Below, piece after piece: positions 35,923 through 44,105 of a stretch of 64,000 nucleotides of DNA (within the stretch, counting starts at the first letter, position 1; every line of letters starts with the position of its first letter). The translations under genes were made by a program, and so were the position numbers. The notes below the pieces were generated by a model. The model was not told the origin of the DNA and ran no database searches. It was given only the letters and a program-made list of their open reading frames with translations. This stretch comes from Alphaproteobacteria bacterium (lineage in GTDB: Bacteria > Pseudomonadota > Alphaproteobacteria > CALKHQ01), in assembly GCA_041396705.1 (NCBI GenBank), contig JAWKYB010000002.1:310001-374000 (forward strand), written 5' to 3'.

Positions 35923-37313
35923 GATTCCTCCAGCGCCATCGCGTCGCGCAACAGCACCGCCTGTGCCAGATCCGCCAGCTCGTCCACCAGCCGCACCTGG
36001 CCCGGCTTGAGGCGGGTGAAGCAGCTGTAGATGCGGTCCACGAGCAGCGCTGCCGCGGTATGCCAGACGATCTGGTCGTTCGAGACCCGCCACAGCACGT
36101 GCCGCCGATAGCAGGCAAGGAACCTGGCGATGGCCCGCATCGCATCGCCCAACGCGACGCCCGCCGAAAGCGACCGGTGCAGAAGCACCGCGCAGAATCC
36201 GCCGACATCGAAGAGCGGTGCGCCTCGCGCCAGATCGTCGAGGTCTATGATGGAGACCCGGGCGCCGTCGACGAGCAGGTTCTTCGGATGGAGATCGCCG
36301 TGCAGGCAGGCGAGCGGTTCGTCGTCGACGTCCCCAGCGCGCAGTGTCAGTTCGTCAACGACGGCGCCGACCCGCGCTGCGCATGATGGCCGCAACTGCG
36401 CCGTCAGTTCGCGCAGCTTCTCCAGTTGCCGCAACGTCTCGCCCACCGTCGGGCCGGGCGGACAGTCGATGTCGGCCCCGTGCAACGCCGCCACGGCCAG
36501 GGCTGCTGGCTCGATGAGCGTTGCCGGTACGCCGACGCCGCTGTCGTCGGAGAGCATGGGCCGGCCGCTTAGGCCCTCTTGCCAGAGCAACTGATGCCGC
36601 TTCTCGATCGCGAGCGGTTCCGCGATATGCAGGCGGCCGCTCTGCCGGCTGTCGCTGTGCCACAGCCGCTGTGAGGTCGCGTGAACCCGCTCGGCGGCGC
36701 CGTCGCGGTAGGTCTTGCCGAACACGGTCGCCACTCTGCGCCGGCCGCATCCATTCTCCAGTCGGACGTCGACGCGCGCGCAGCCGGTGTATTCGGGCGC
36801 GAGGTGCATGATCCGCGGGGTCGCCTCGACAATGCGCCACGAGGCGTCCCCGCGTGTCACGATCCGCGGCAGCGCCTCGGTGGCCAGTCGCTCGGCATCC
36901 AGAAGTGCGGCGAGCCCATCGAGCTTGCGGTCGTTCGGCACCGCCCAGGCCACGGTGGATTGCGCCTCCAGGTGCAGGACCGGCGGCCCAAAGGGCGGCG
37001 CCTCGAGCGGCCGTGCCATCGCCTTGGCGTATTGCGCCGGCGACTGTCCCGGATGGAATACGCGGGTCGAGTAGAGCAGCTCCCGTGGCCCATGTCCGGG
37101 TGGGCGCACCCGCAGTCCGTACAGAATACGGCAGGCTTTGCCCGGCTTGTACTTGACCCGGCGGATATCACAGGTCTCGACCTTGGTTTCGGCCGATGCC
37201 GTCCTGGACAGCTCCGCCTCGAAGATGGCGGCCATCGACCGCTCGTTCAGCGTGATCGCCATCTGCGGCAGGCTTGGATCGTTCGGCGCGCGCGCGTTTG
37301 CGCTCGGGCTCAT
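35907..37313 (-). CDS. APH-fold phosphotransferase-like protein A
   Basis: Protein of 468 residues from an ATG overlapping the stop of the heparinase-like gene (ATGA). It has IRRVKYKPGKACRILYGLRV in the N-terminal lobe and the catalytic CLHGDLHPKNLLVDGARVSI with IIDLDDLARGAPLFDVGGF. It ends in ALLLRDAMALEESWPRR-like sequence overlapping the next gene by 16 bp. Arrangement, length and motifs match protein B, so the pair arose by duplication and may act as a heteromer or on two sugars. No signal peptide or membrane segment. Confidence 0.85.
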   Translation of the reverse strand: MSPSANARAPNDPSLPQMAITLNERSMAAIFEAELSRTASAETKVETCDIRRVKYKPGKACRILYGLRVRPPGHGPRELLYSTRVFHPGQSPAQYAKAMARPLEAPPFGPPVLHLEAQSTVAWAVPNDRKLDGLAALLDAERLATEALPRIVTRGDASWRIVEATPRIMHLAPEYTGCARVDVRLENGCGRRRVATVFGKTYRDGAAERVHATSQRLWHSDSRQSGRLHIAEPLAIEKRHQLLWQEGLSGRPMLSDDSGVGVPATLIEPAALAVAALHGADIDCPPGPTVGETLRQLEKLRELTAQLRPSCAARVGAVVDELTLRAGDVDDEPLACLHGDLHPKNLLVDGARVSIIDLDDLARGAPLFDVGGFCAVLLHRSLSAGVALGDAMRAIARFLACYRRHVLWRVSNDQIVWHTAAALLVDRIYSCFTRLKPGQVRLVDELADLAQAVLLRDAMALEESWPRR

Positions 37314-39409
37314 GACGCTGTCTCCGCTCCGCGCGCGCATGCGAACCGGGTGCCCGCGGTGTGGTGGGCGTCACGCAGGCCGCCATGGCCGTCCAGTCGA
37401 AGCGCAAGCCATGACCCGTCGCAGCACCAGTCACCGAAGCGCCGCCACGCGCCGTCGTCGGGGCCGATGAAGACGATGTCGCGGTTTTCGCGACCGGCGT
37501 CGCGTCGCACGATCTCCAACGCCGCCGCGCCCGCGGCATCGCCATGGGCGCTTTCGCACCGCACCGGCAGCGTGCGGACGAAGAGGCGCGGTGCAGTGCC
37601 GGCGTATGGATGCAGCACGGTCAACAGGCTCGTCGTGTCGGCGCGGCAGTCGAAGCTGACGATCGGCGCCGGTTGCTTTTCCCCGTACTCTCGCGAGACA
37701 AAGCCCTGCTCCAGCCGTGCCGCGACATCTGCCCGCGCAGGCTGTGCGAGCAGCAGGCCGGGGGCGCGCACCATGACGGTGCCGTCGACGTGCTCGACCG
37801 ACGTCGCGTCCTGCGCCTCGGCAGCGAGGTGGAAGAGCTGCCGGTAGTCGTGCGCCTCGGCCGCCAGCAACCGGTCGCAGACGACCCAGTAGGCGCCCCC
37901 GAGGAAGAACACGCGCCGTTCGTGCACGACCTCGTACTCGTGACTTCGCGCGACGCCGTGCAGGTAGTCGAAGCCGTCGAGGCTGACGAAGTCTCGCAGT
38001 TCGAAGTCTGGCGCCGGGCCTTGAATGCTATGCCTGTCGGGTCGCCCCGGCCTTTTCGGACGCGGTGCGTAGCGGGTCTGGTTGCGGCCGTCGATCAGTA
38101 CGGTGTTGTGATACGAGGTGCCTCGGAACAGCACCCGCCAGTTCCGCTCGGCCGCCTCGCTGCCCGCCTCGCTGTATGTATAGCGCCCGGGATCGACGAT
38201 CAGGGATCGGCCATAGGCCGCCATCTCGATCGACAGCACATCCAGGTGGCCGTGGTTGCCTTCCCCCAGCGGGCCGCAATCGAAGACGAGATAGCGCTCG
38301 TCCTTGAACGCATCCGTCTCGCCCCATCCGCTGCGCAGCACGACATAGCCGGCGTCCGCGAACAGCGCCGATCGCTGCCGCGGCGGGCGCCCCTGCTTGC
38401 CCGCGGTTGCACCATAGAGCCAGGACGGGTCGTCGAAGAGCTCGTGGCCCTGGCGCAGCAGCGCGCGATAGTCACCGACATCGCCGTCGCTGAGGGACGG
38501 AATGGTTCCGTCGGGCTTATGGACGTGGAGCGAGAAGTGCAGGGCGCAACGAAGCCGCTCGTCGACGTCGCGGGGTGCCGTGATGCCGTTCATGCGCGCC
38601 AACCGCAGCACGCTCAGATAGTTGCGCAGCACCAGGTGGTGATAGTCGGTCGAGAGCTCGCACTGGACCCCGTCGGGCAGCAGGTCGTCGCGAATGTTGT
38701 CCCACAGGGCATCGGAGGAGAATTCGAGCCAGCGCCGCGCTCCCTCCAACTCGGGAAAGGTCACGGATGCGAGGAAGATCGCCGCAAGCTCGATCGTCCG
38801 GTGATTGCGCGCCGGGGAAACGGTCTGGATCAGCTGCTCGGTCTGTGCCTGGACCGAGCCCAGGAAACGCCTGTGAAACCCGTCGGCGAATAGAACCGGC
38901 GCCGGGGCGTGAACGAAGTAGGTGTACGCGTAGATCCAGTTCTGCAGCCGCCGGCCCGTGACCGCCACGAACAGCTCGCTGTTCAGCAGCGACCTGCCGG
39001 CGAGCAGGTCGGGCTGAACCCGATCCATCCACGACGTCGTCAACTCGATCCACTTGTCGAGATAGCCGCGCTCGCCGGTGCGCCCATAGGCCGAGCCGAG
39101 GCCGACCGAGAAATAGAACTTGTGCAGCAGGATCTGCCATTCCAGGTCGGCGCTCGGGTTGGCCAGCCAGTCGATCGGCCCCTGGAAGGCGTGCGTCTCG
39201 CCGACAAGGTCGAAACGGTTCTCCATGACACCGGCCAGCTTGTCGGCGGTGGTCTGGGAGTGATCCTCGATCGGAAAGCAGCGCTCCCGCGTGACCCGCG
39301 CGAAGTGGCCGATCAGCCCTTCGTCGTGCATTTGCGCATAGGGCGACCGCAGCGCTGCTGCCTGGTCCCAGCCGCCGTGGCCGGCGTATCTTGCGACAAG
39401 ACCGGTCAC
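37310..39409 (-). CDS. Heparinase II/III-family protein 2
   Basis: Protein of 699 residues from a GTG start overlapping the preceding stop (GTGA). An N-terminal alpha-barrel region carries ENRFDLVGETHAFQGPIDW, WQILLHKFYFSVGLGSAYGR, RNHRTIELAAIFLASVTFPE and CELSTDYHHLVLRNYLSVLR. The C-terminal beta domain has DCGPLGEGNHGHLDVLSIEM, SLIVDPGRYTYSEAG and SYHNTVLIDGRNQTRY. These are the conserved parts of Hepar_II_III polysaccharide lyases such as alginate or heparin lyases. There is no signal peptide, so action in the cytosol or a non-lyase role is possible. It pairs with protein 1 and probably modifies or trims the product of the operon. Confidence 0.9.
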   Translation of the reverse strand: MTGLVARYAGHGGWDQAAALRSPYAQMHDEGLIGHFARVTRERCFPIEDHSQTTADKLAGVMENRFDLVGETHAFQGPIDWLANPSADLEWQILLHKFYFSVGLGSAYGRTGERGYLDKWIELTTSWMDRVQPDLLAGRSLLNSELFVAVTGRRLQNWIYAYTYFVHAPAPVLFADGFHRRFLGSVQAQTEQLIQTVSPARNHRTIELAAIFLASVTFPELEGARRWLEFSSDALWDNIRDDLLPDGVQCELSTDYHHLVLRNYLSVLRLARMNGITAPRDVDERLRCALHFSLHVHKPDGTIPSLSDGDVGDYRALLRQGHELFDDPSWLYGATAGKQGRPPRQRSALFADAGYVVLRSGWGETDAFKDERYLVFDCGPLGEGNHGHLDVLSIEMAAYGRSLIVDPGRYTYSEAGSEAAERNWRVLFRGTSYHNTVLIDGRNQTRYAPRPKRPGRPDRHSIQGPAPDFELRDFVSLDGFDYLHGVARSHEYEVVHERRVFFLGGAYWVVCDRLLAAEAHDYRQLFHLAAEAQDATSVEHVDGTVMVRAPGLLLAQPARADVAARLEQGFVSREYGEKQPAPIVSFDCRADTTSLLTVLHPYAGTAPRLFVRTLPVRCESAHGDAAGAAALEIVRRDAGRENRDIVFIGPDDGAWRRFGDWCCDGSWLALRLDGHGGLRDAHHTAGTRFACARGAETAS

Positions 39410-41478
39410 GCACCACCTCCCGGTGCGAGGCGCGTCAGCCTGGTGTCGGCGTCCGCGTGGATGGCCGATGGCTCGCCGTGCTCGTCGAGTCGCAGCGTGA
39501 GCCAGGAGCCCTCGAAGCGCCACCAGCCGATCGCGCAGGGCTCGGACGACCCGGGACCGAACCGCCAGCCGGTATCCGCCACCGGAGCGATCAGGCTGAC
39601 ATCGGTGAAGCGCCGGCCGCCCGCTGTCGTCACCTCCACCGAGATCGCCTGGGCCTCAAACGGCGCCGGGGAGCCGTCGTCCCGCATCACTGCCAGCGGC
39701 CGTACGCGCAGCGTCGGTGCTGCGTCGCGATAGGGGAACAGCACCGTGTGAAAGACCGCGCTCTCGGCGGTCTCGGTGAACTGCAGCACGGGCGCCGGCC
39801 GTCTCTCGCCGTAGAGCCGCGACACGAAGCCTGGCTCGACCGCGACCGCGACCCCGGGCGCTTCGGCGCGCGCGATCAGGATGCCGGGCGCCGCGGCCAC
39901 CACGGAACCGTCGTGCGCTGAAACGTCGACCTTGTCGTCGGCCTCGTCGGACAGGTGAAAGCGCTGCTGGTAAGTGTGGCGCGTTCGGCCGCGCAGGACA
40001 TCCCACAGGACCCAATACTGCCCGCCAACGAAGCTCACCCGCCGCTCGTGCACGGCGTCGTACTCATGGCTGCGGGCGCTGCCATGCACATAGTCGTGGC
40101 CCGGCTCGGTCTCGAACGCGATCAGCGCATGGTCGGGTGGCGGTCCCTGGACGGTGCGCTTGACATTGGGACCCGGGGCATAGCGGGTCTGGTTGAGGCC
40201 ATCGATCAGCACGGTGTTGTGGCAAGCCGTGCCCCGGAAGACGGCGCGCCAGTTGATGTCGCCGGTCTCCTGATAGGTGAAGCGGCCTGGATCGACGATC
40301 AATGAGCGGCCATAGGCGGCCAGCTCGAAGCTCAACAGGTCGAAGTGGCCATGATCGCCTTCGCCCAGCGGACCGCAGTCCAGCGCGAGGTAGCGCGCGT
40401 CCCGGTAGTGCTCGTCCCCGCTCCACCCGCTGCGCATGAACACGTACCCGCTGTCGCGGAAGGCGATTGAACGCTGCGGCGGCGGCGTGCCCTCGGCACC
40501 TTCGCTTGCCGCATGCAGCAGCGCTTCATCGCCATACAGCGCGTGACCGAGCCTCAGCAGCTGCCGGAATGCACCCACATCGCCGTCGCTGAACGCCGGC
40601 ACCTCGCCGTCGGGCTTGTGCGCGTGGAGCGAGAACGTCAGCGCGCCGCGGATGATCTGGTCCATCTCGGGCGGCGTTTCGATCCGGTTGCGTCGCGCCA
40701 GGCGCCGGATGTGCAGATAATTCTTGAGCACCGTGTGGTGGTAGTAGGTCGACAGTTCGCACTGCACGCCGTCGGCCAGCATGTCGCTGCGCATGTTGGC
40801 GGCCAGCTCCGCAAGCGCGAAATCGCGCCAGTCCTCGGCGCCCTCAAACTCCGGAAATGCGACCGAGGCCAGGAAGATGGCCGCCAGCTCGAGCGTGCGA
40901 TGGTTGCGCGCCGGATCGAGCCGGCGGCACAGCGCGTCCACCTGCTGGTGCAACGAGGCGAGCATCCGGCGCAGGAAGCCCGGCGGCAGCGGGGCCGGGG
41001 GATCCATCAGCACGAAATAGTGCAGCGCGTAGATCCAGTTCTGAATCCGCCGTCCGGCGACCTGGCTGTTGACGAACAGCGGATCGGCCTGGTCGATCCA
41101 GCTGTCGATGAGCCGCACCCACGCGTCGCGGTAGCGCGCGTCGCCGGTGTCGCGATATCGCATGCCGAGGCCGACGGCGTAGTAGAACTTGTGCAGCGCT
41201 ATCAGCCATTGCCGATCGCTGCTCGGGTTCTCGGTCCATCGCGGTGGATCCTGCAGGACATGCGTTTCCCCGATCAGGTCGAACCGATTGTCGAGAAGCA
41301 TGTCGATGCGGTCCGGACGCGTTTCCTCCGCGCTCGGCACCGCCTCGAAGCGGTTGCGCGCGTTGCGGGCCAGATGGTCGCGCAGGGCGACGTCGCCGAG
41401 ACCGTCCCAGGTCGGTTTCAGGAATGGCGCGGTTGCCGGCTTCCGCCGATCGGCCGTTGCTGTTGCCAGCGCGCTCAT
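39406..41478 (-). CDS. Heparinase II/III-family protein 1
   Basis: Protein of 690 residues, MSALATATADRRKPATAPFL, with no export signal. It parallels protein 2 throughout: DNRFDLIGETHVLQDPPRW, ALHKFYYAVGLGMRYRDTGD, RNHRTLELAAIFLASVAFPE, CELSTYYHHTVLKNYLHIRR, DCGPLGEGDHGHFDLLSFEL and ACHNTVLIDGLNQTRYAPG. The Tyr/His-rich YYHH segment and the HGH in the beta domain are the usual catalytic and metal-site regions of the family. Its ATG overlaps the stop of the tandem glycosyltransferase gene by 4 bp. Two such proteins in tandem suggest action on alternate linkages or formation of a heterodimer. Confidence 0.9.
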   Translation of the reverse strand: MSALATATADRRKPATAPFLKPTWDGLGDVALRDHLARNARNRFEAVPSAEETRPDRIDMLLDNRFDLIGETHVLQDPPRWTENPSSDRQWLIALHKFYYAVGLGMRYRDTGDARYRDAWVRLIDSWIDQADPLFVNSQVAGRRIQNWIYALHYFVLMDPPAPLPPGFLRRMLASLHQQVDALCRRLDPARNHRTLELAAIFLASVAFPEFEGAEDWRDFALAELAANMRSDMLADGVQCELSTYYHHTVLKNYLHIRRLARRNRIETPPEMDQIIRGALTFSLHAHKPDGEVPAFSDGDVGAFRQLLRLGHALYGDEALLHAASEGAEGTPPPQRSIAFRDSGYVFMRSGWSGDEHYRDARYLALDCGPLGEGDHGHFDLLSFELAAYGRSLIVDPGRFTYQETGDINWRAVFRGTACHNTVLIDGLNQTRYAPGPNVKRTVQGPPPDHALIAFETEPGHDYVHGSARSHEYDAVHERRVSFVGGQYWVLWDVLRGRTRHTYQQRFHLSDEADDKVDVSAHDGSVVAAAPGILIARAEAPGVAVAVEPGFVSRLYGERRPAPVLQFTETAESAVFHTVLFPYRDAAPTLRVRPLAVMRDDGSPAPFEAQAISVEVTTAGGRRFTDVSLIAPVADTGWRFGPGSSEPCAIGWWRFEGSWLTLRLDEHGEPSAIHADADTRLTRLAPGGGA

Positions 41479-44105
41479 GGTGCGCGCACCGCCAAGGCGA
41501 TCTGCTGCACGAATAGCGCCTTCAGGGCCTGTGTCGTCTCGCGCGAGTCGAAGCAGTCGCAGATTTTGTCACGCGAGGCCACGCCGAGGGCAGAGCCGAG
41601 CGCCGGCTGGTCGAGCACGCGGCCGATCGCCTCCGCCAGCGCCCCAGGGTCGCGCTCCGGCACCAGCAGTCCGTCGACCCCGTCATCGACGATCTCGGGA
41701 ATGCCGGAGATCCTGGTCGACACCACCGGCACGCCCATCGCCATGGCCTCGGCCAGGACATTGGGGATGCCGTCGCGGTCGCCGTCCTCGGCGACGCGAC
41801 AGGGCAGCACGAACACTGCGGCGTGGCGGTATACCTCCTTCAATTCGTCCTGCGTGACCGCATCGGTCAGATCGACGACGTCGGTCAGGCCGAGACGGCG
41901 CACCTGGTCGGCGATCCGGTCCTTGCAGTCGTCGCGTGCGTCGCCGCGCTCGCCGACGATGCGGCAGCGGAACGGGGTGCCGCGGCGGCGCAGTTCGGCG
42001 CAAGCATCGATCAGGTCGTCGAAGCCCTTCTTGTCGACGAAGCGGCCGACCGCCAGGATCAACGGCTCGCCAATGCAAGATGCCCGATCGCGCGGCGCGA
42101 AATAGTCGATGTCGAGACCGTGATATATGGTGTGCACCTTCTCCGGCTCGTCGGTGAGCCCGCGCAGGTACTCCGCATTTGCCGCCGTGCAGGTGGCAAC
42201 GAAGCGGGTGGCCTTGAGCTTGCGTTGCAGCAGGTCGCCGGGGTTCTGGTCGCCGCGGTAGATGTCCTTGGCGTGCGCCGTGAAGCTGAACGGCAGGCCG
42301 GTCATGCGGCTGGCGAACCAGGCGATGGTGGTGACCCCGTGGCAGAAGTGGCCGTGAAGGTGCCGGATGCCGCCCGCCGCCATGACCTCGTCGGCGATCC
42401 ATCCGGCTTGGAAGAACTCCTTGAGGAAGACCTTCTTGAGCCTGAGGAAGCCGGGTGGCCGATACCGCCAGCTCATCGCCACCGCCATGCCCAGCGCGCC
42501 GACATAGGCGCGCGGCGCGCGGCGCAGGATGCGCCAGTGCGACCCGGCGTAGCGGGGCAGGTTCTGCCACAGCCAGCGCGTCAGCGGCGTTTGCGAAACC
42601 GATGTGGTCCTGGGCAGGTAGGAGGGCTCGGCCCTGATCCTCTCGATCACGCCATTGACGCGTTCGTCCTCGCCGCGCTTCACCGAGAACAGCCTGATGT
42701 CCAGGCCCAGGCTCTCCAGGAGGTGGATCTCGTTGGAGATGAACGTCTCGGACAGCCTGGGATAGCCCATCAGGATGTAGGCGACGCGCATGCCGTCGTT
42801 GGGGACCGCCGGTGCCCCATCGGCTGCGAACAGCCGCAGCAGCGGCTCGAGGTTGCGCGTGCCGTCAAACTGCGCGCACACGGAGCGCCGCGCGGCGGCG
42901 CCGAGCCGGCGGCGTTCCTGTGGATCGGCGAGCAGACTGTGGATTGCCGCGGCAAGCGCGGCGGCATCATCGGCCGCGACCAGCACGCCGGTCTCGCCGT
43001 CACGCACCGCCTCCGGCACGCCCGAGACGTCGGAGCAGACGACGGGCAATTCCATCGCCATCGCCTCCAGGATCGTGTTGGGCACGCCGTCGCGATCGCC
43101 GTCGGCGGTAATGCGACAGGGCAACACGAACACGGAGGCCCGCCGATACTCCTCGATGATCGTCTGGTGGGTCTGCCGGCCGACCAGCGCCACGCACCCA
43201 CCCAGCGCCGCTGCGGCGATCTGCGCCTGCAGGCGTTCCTGCTCGGGGCCGTAGCCGACGATGCGGCAGCGGAAATCGACTCCCTGGTCGCGCAGCAACC
43301 GACAGGCCTCGATCAGGACGCTAAAGCCCTTCTTTTCGCGCAGGCGGCCGACGGCCAGCAGGACCGGCGGGTCTTCGCAGCGTCCGGCGTCGACGGCATG
43401 CGGCCGAAACTGGTCGACGTTGATGCCGTGATAGATGCGCTCGATCCGGGCCTCGCCACCGGCGAGTGCGTGCAGATGCTGCCGATTGTGCTCGGTGCAG
43501 GTGACCGTGAACTCGGCTGCGCGGATGCGGCGGCGCACGGCACGGTCCGCGGACAGGTAGATGTCCTTGGCATGCGCCGAGATGTTGAAGGGAACGCCGC
43601 ACAGGTGCGCGGCCAGGGCCGCGACGTCGGCGGTGCGATCGATGAAATGGGCATGCAGCCGCCGCACCCGTTGGCGCCGCATCAGCGCAGCGAGCTGCAC
43701 GGCTTCGGCAAAGCAGCCCGAGCCGGCAGGCCCCTTCCACCACAGCGCGCGGGCAAGCCCCGTGACGAAGCGACCCGGTGCGGCGGTGAAGCAGCGCAGC
43801 CAGGCGCCGAGAGCGCGGTGTGCACGGATATGGAAGATCGGCGCCCGCACCCGCGCCGCTGCCGCGTGGGCCTCCTCTTCCCTCCGTTCGCTGAGCACGA
43901 AGATTCGCAGCGCCAGACCGCGGTCTTCGAGGTCGAGGACCTCGTTGAGAATGAATGTCTCCGACAGCTTGGGGAACACCTTCACCAGCACGCCGATGGG
44001 GTGCTGTTCCGCGGGGTCGTCGCAATGCAGCCGCAGCTGTTGCGGTGTGACGACCGGCGCACGGAGCTCGGCTGGTGCGACGGTGAATCGCTGGACGTCA
44101 TGCAT
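41475..44105 (-). CDS. Two GT4 glycosyltransferases fused in tandem
   Basis: Protein of 876 residues made of two homologous GT-B halves. Half 1 (about 35-425) begins VFPKLSETFILNEVLDLEDR and has HAKDIYLSAD, YHGINVDQFRPHA, AVGRLREKKGF and DGDRDGVPNTILEAMAMELP. Half 2 (about 440-876) begins MGYPRLSETFISNEIHLLES and has HAKDIYRGDQN, YHGLDIDYFAP, AVGRFVDKKGF and DGDRDGIPNVLAEAMAMGVP. Each half retains the E-x7-E-type donor motif (ILEAMAMELPVV, LAEAMAMGVPVV). A typical GT4 enzyme is about 380-420 residues, so this is a true duplication-fusion. It could add two sugars in succession. Its start overlaps the receiver-glycosyltransferase stop by 8 bp. Confidence 0.92.
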   Translation of the reverse strand: MHDVQRFTVAPAELRAPVVTPQQLRLHCDDPAEQHPIGVLVKVFPKLSETFILNEVLDLEDRGLALRIFVLSERREEEAHAAAARVRAPIFHIRAHRALGAWLRCFTAAPGRFVTGLARALWWKGPAGSGCFAEAVQLAALMRRQRVRRLHAHFIDRTADVAALAAHLCGVPFNISAHAKDIYLSADRAVRRRIRAAEFTVTCTEHNRQHLHALAGGEARIERIYHGINVDQFRPHAVDAGRCEDPPVLLAVGRLREKKGFSVLIEACRLLRDQGVDFRCRIVGYGPEQERLQAQIAAAALGGCVALVGRQTHQTIIEEYRRASVFVLPCRITADGDRDGVPNTILEAMAMELPVVCSDVSGVPEAVRDGETGVLVAADDAAALAAAIHSLLADPQERRRLGAAARRSVCAQFDGTRNLEPLLRLFAADGAPAVPNDGMRVAYILMGYPRLSETFISNEIHLLESLGLDIRLFSVKRGEDERVNGVIERIRAEPSYLPRTTSVSQTPLTRWLWQNLPRYAGSHWRILRRAPRAYVGALGMAVAMSWRYRPPGFLRLKKVFLKEFFQAGWIADEVMAAGGIRHLHGHFCHGVTTIAWFASRMTGLPFSFTAHAKDIYRGDQNPGDLLQRKLKATRFVATCTAANAEYLRGLTDEPEKVHTIYHGLDIDYFAPRDRASCIGEPLILAVGRFVDKKGFDDLIDACAELRRRGTPFRCRIVGERGDARDDCKDRIADQVRRLGLTDVVDLTDAVTQDELKEVYRHAAVFVLPCRVAEDGDRDGIPNVLAEAMAMGVPVVSTRISGIPEIVDDGVDGLLVPERDPGALAEAIGRVLDQPALGSALGVASRDKICDCFDSRETTQALKALFVQQIALAVRAP

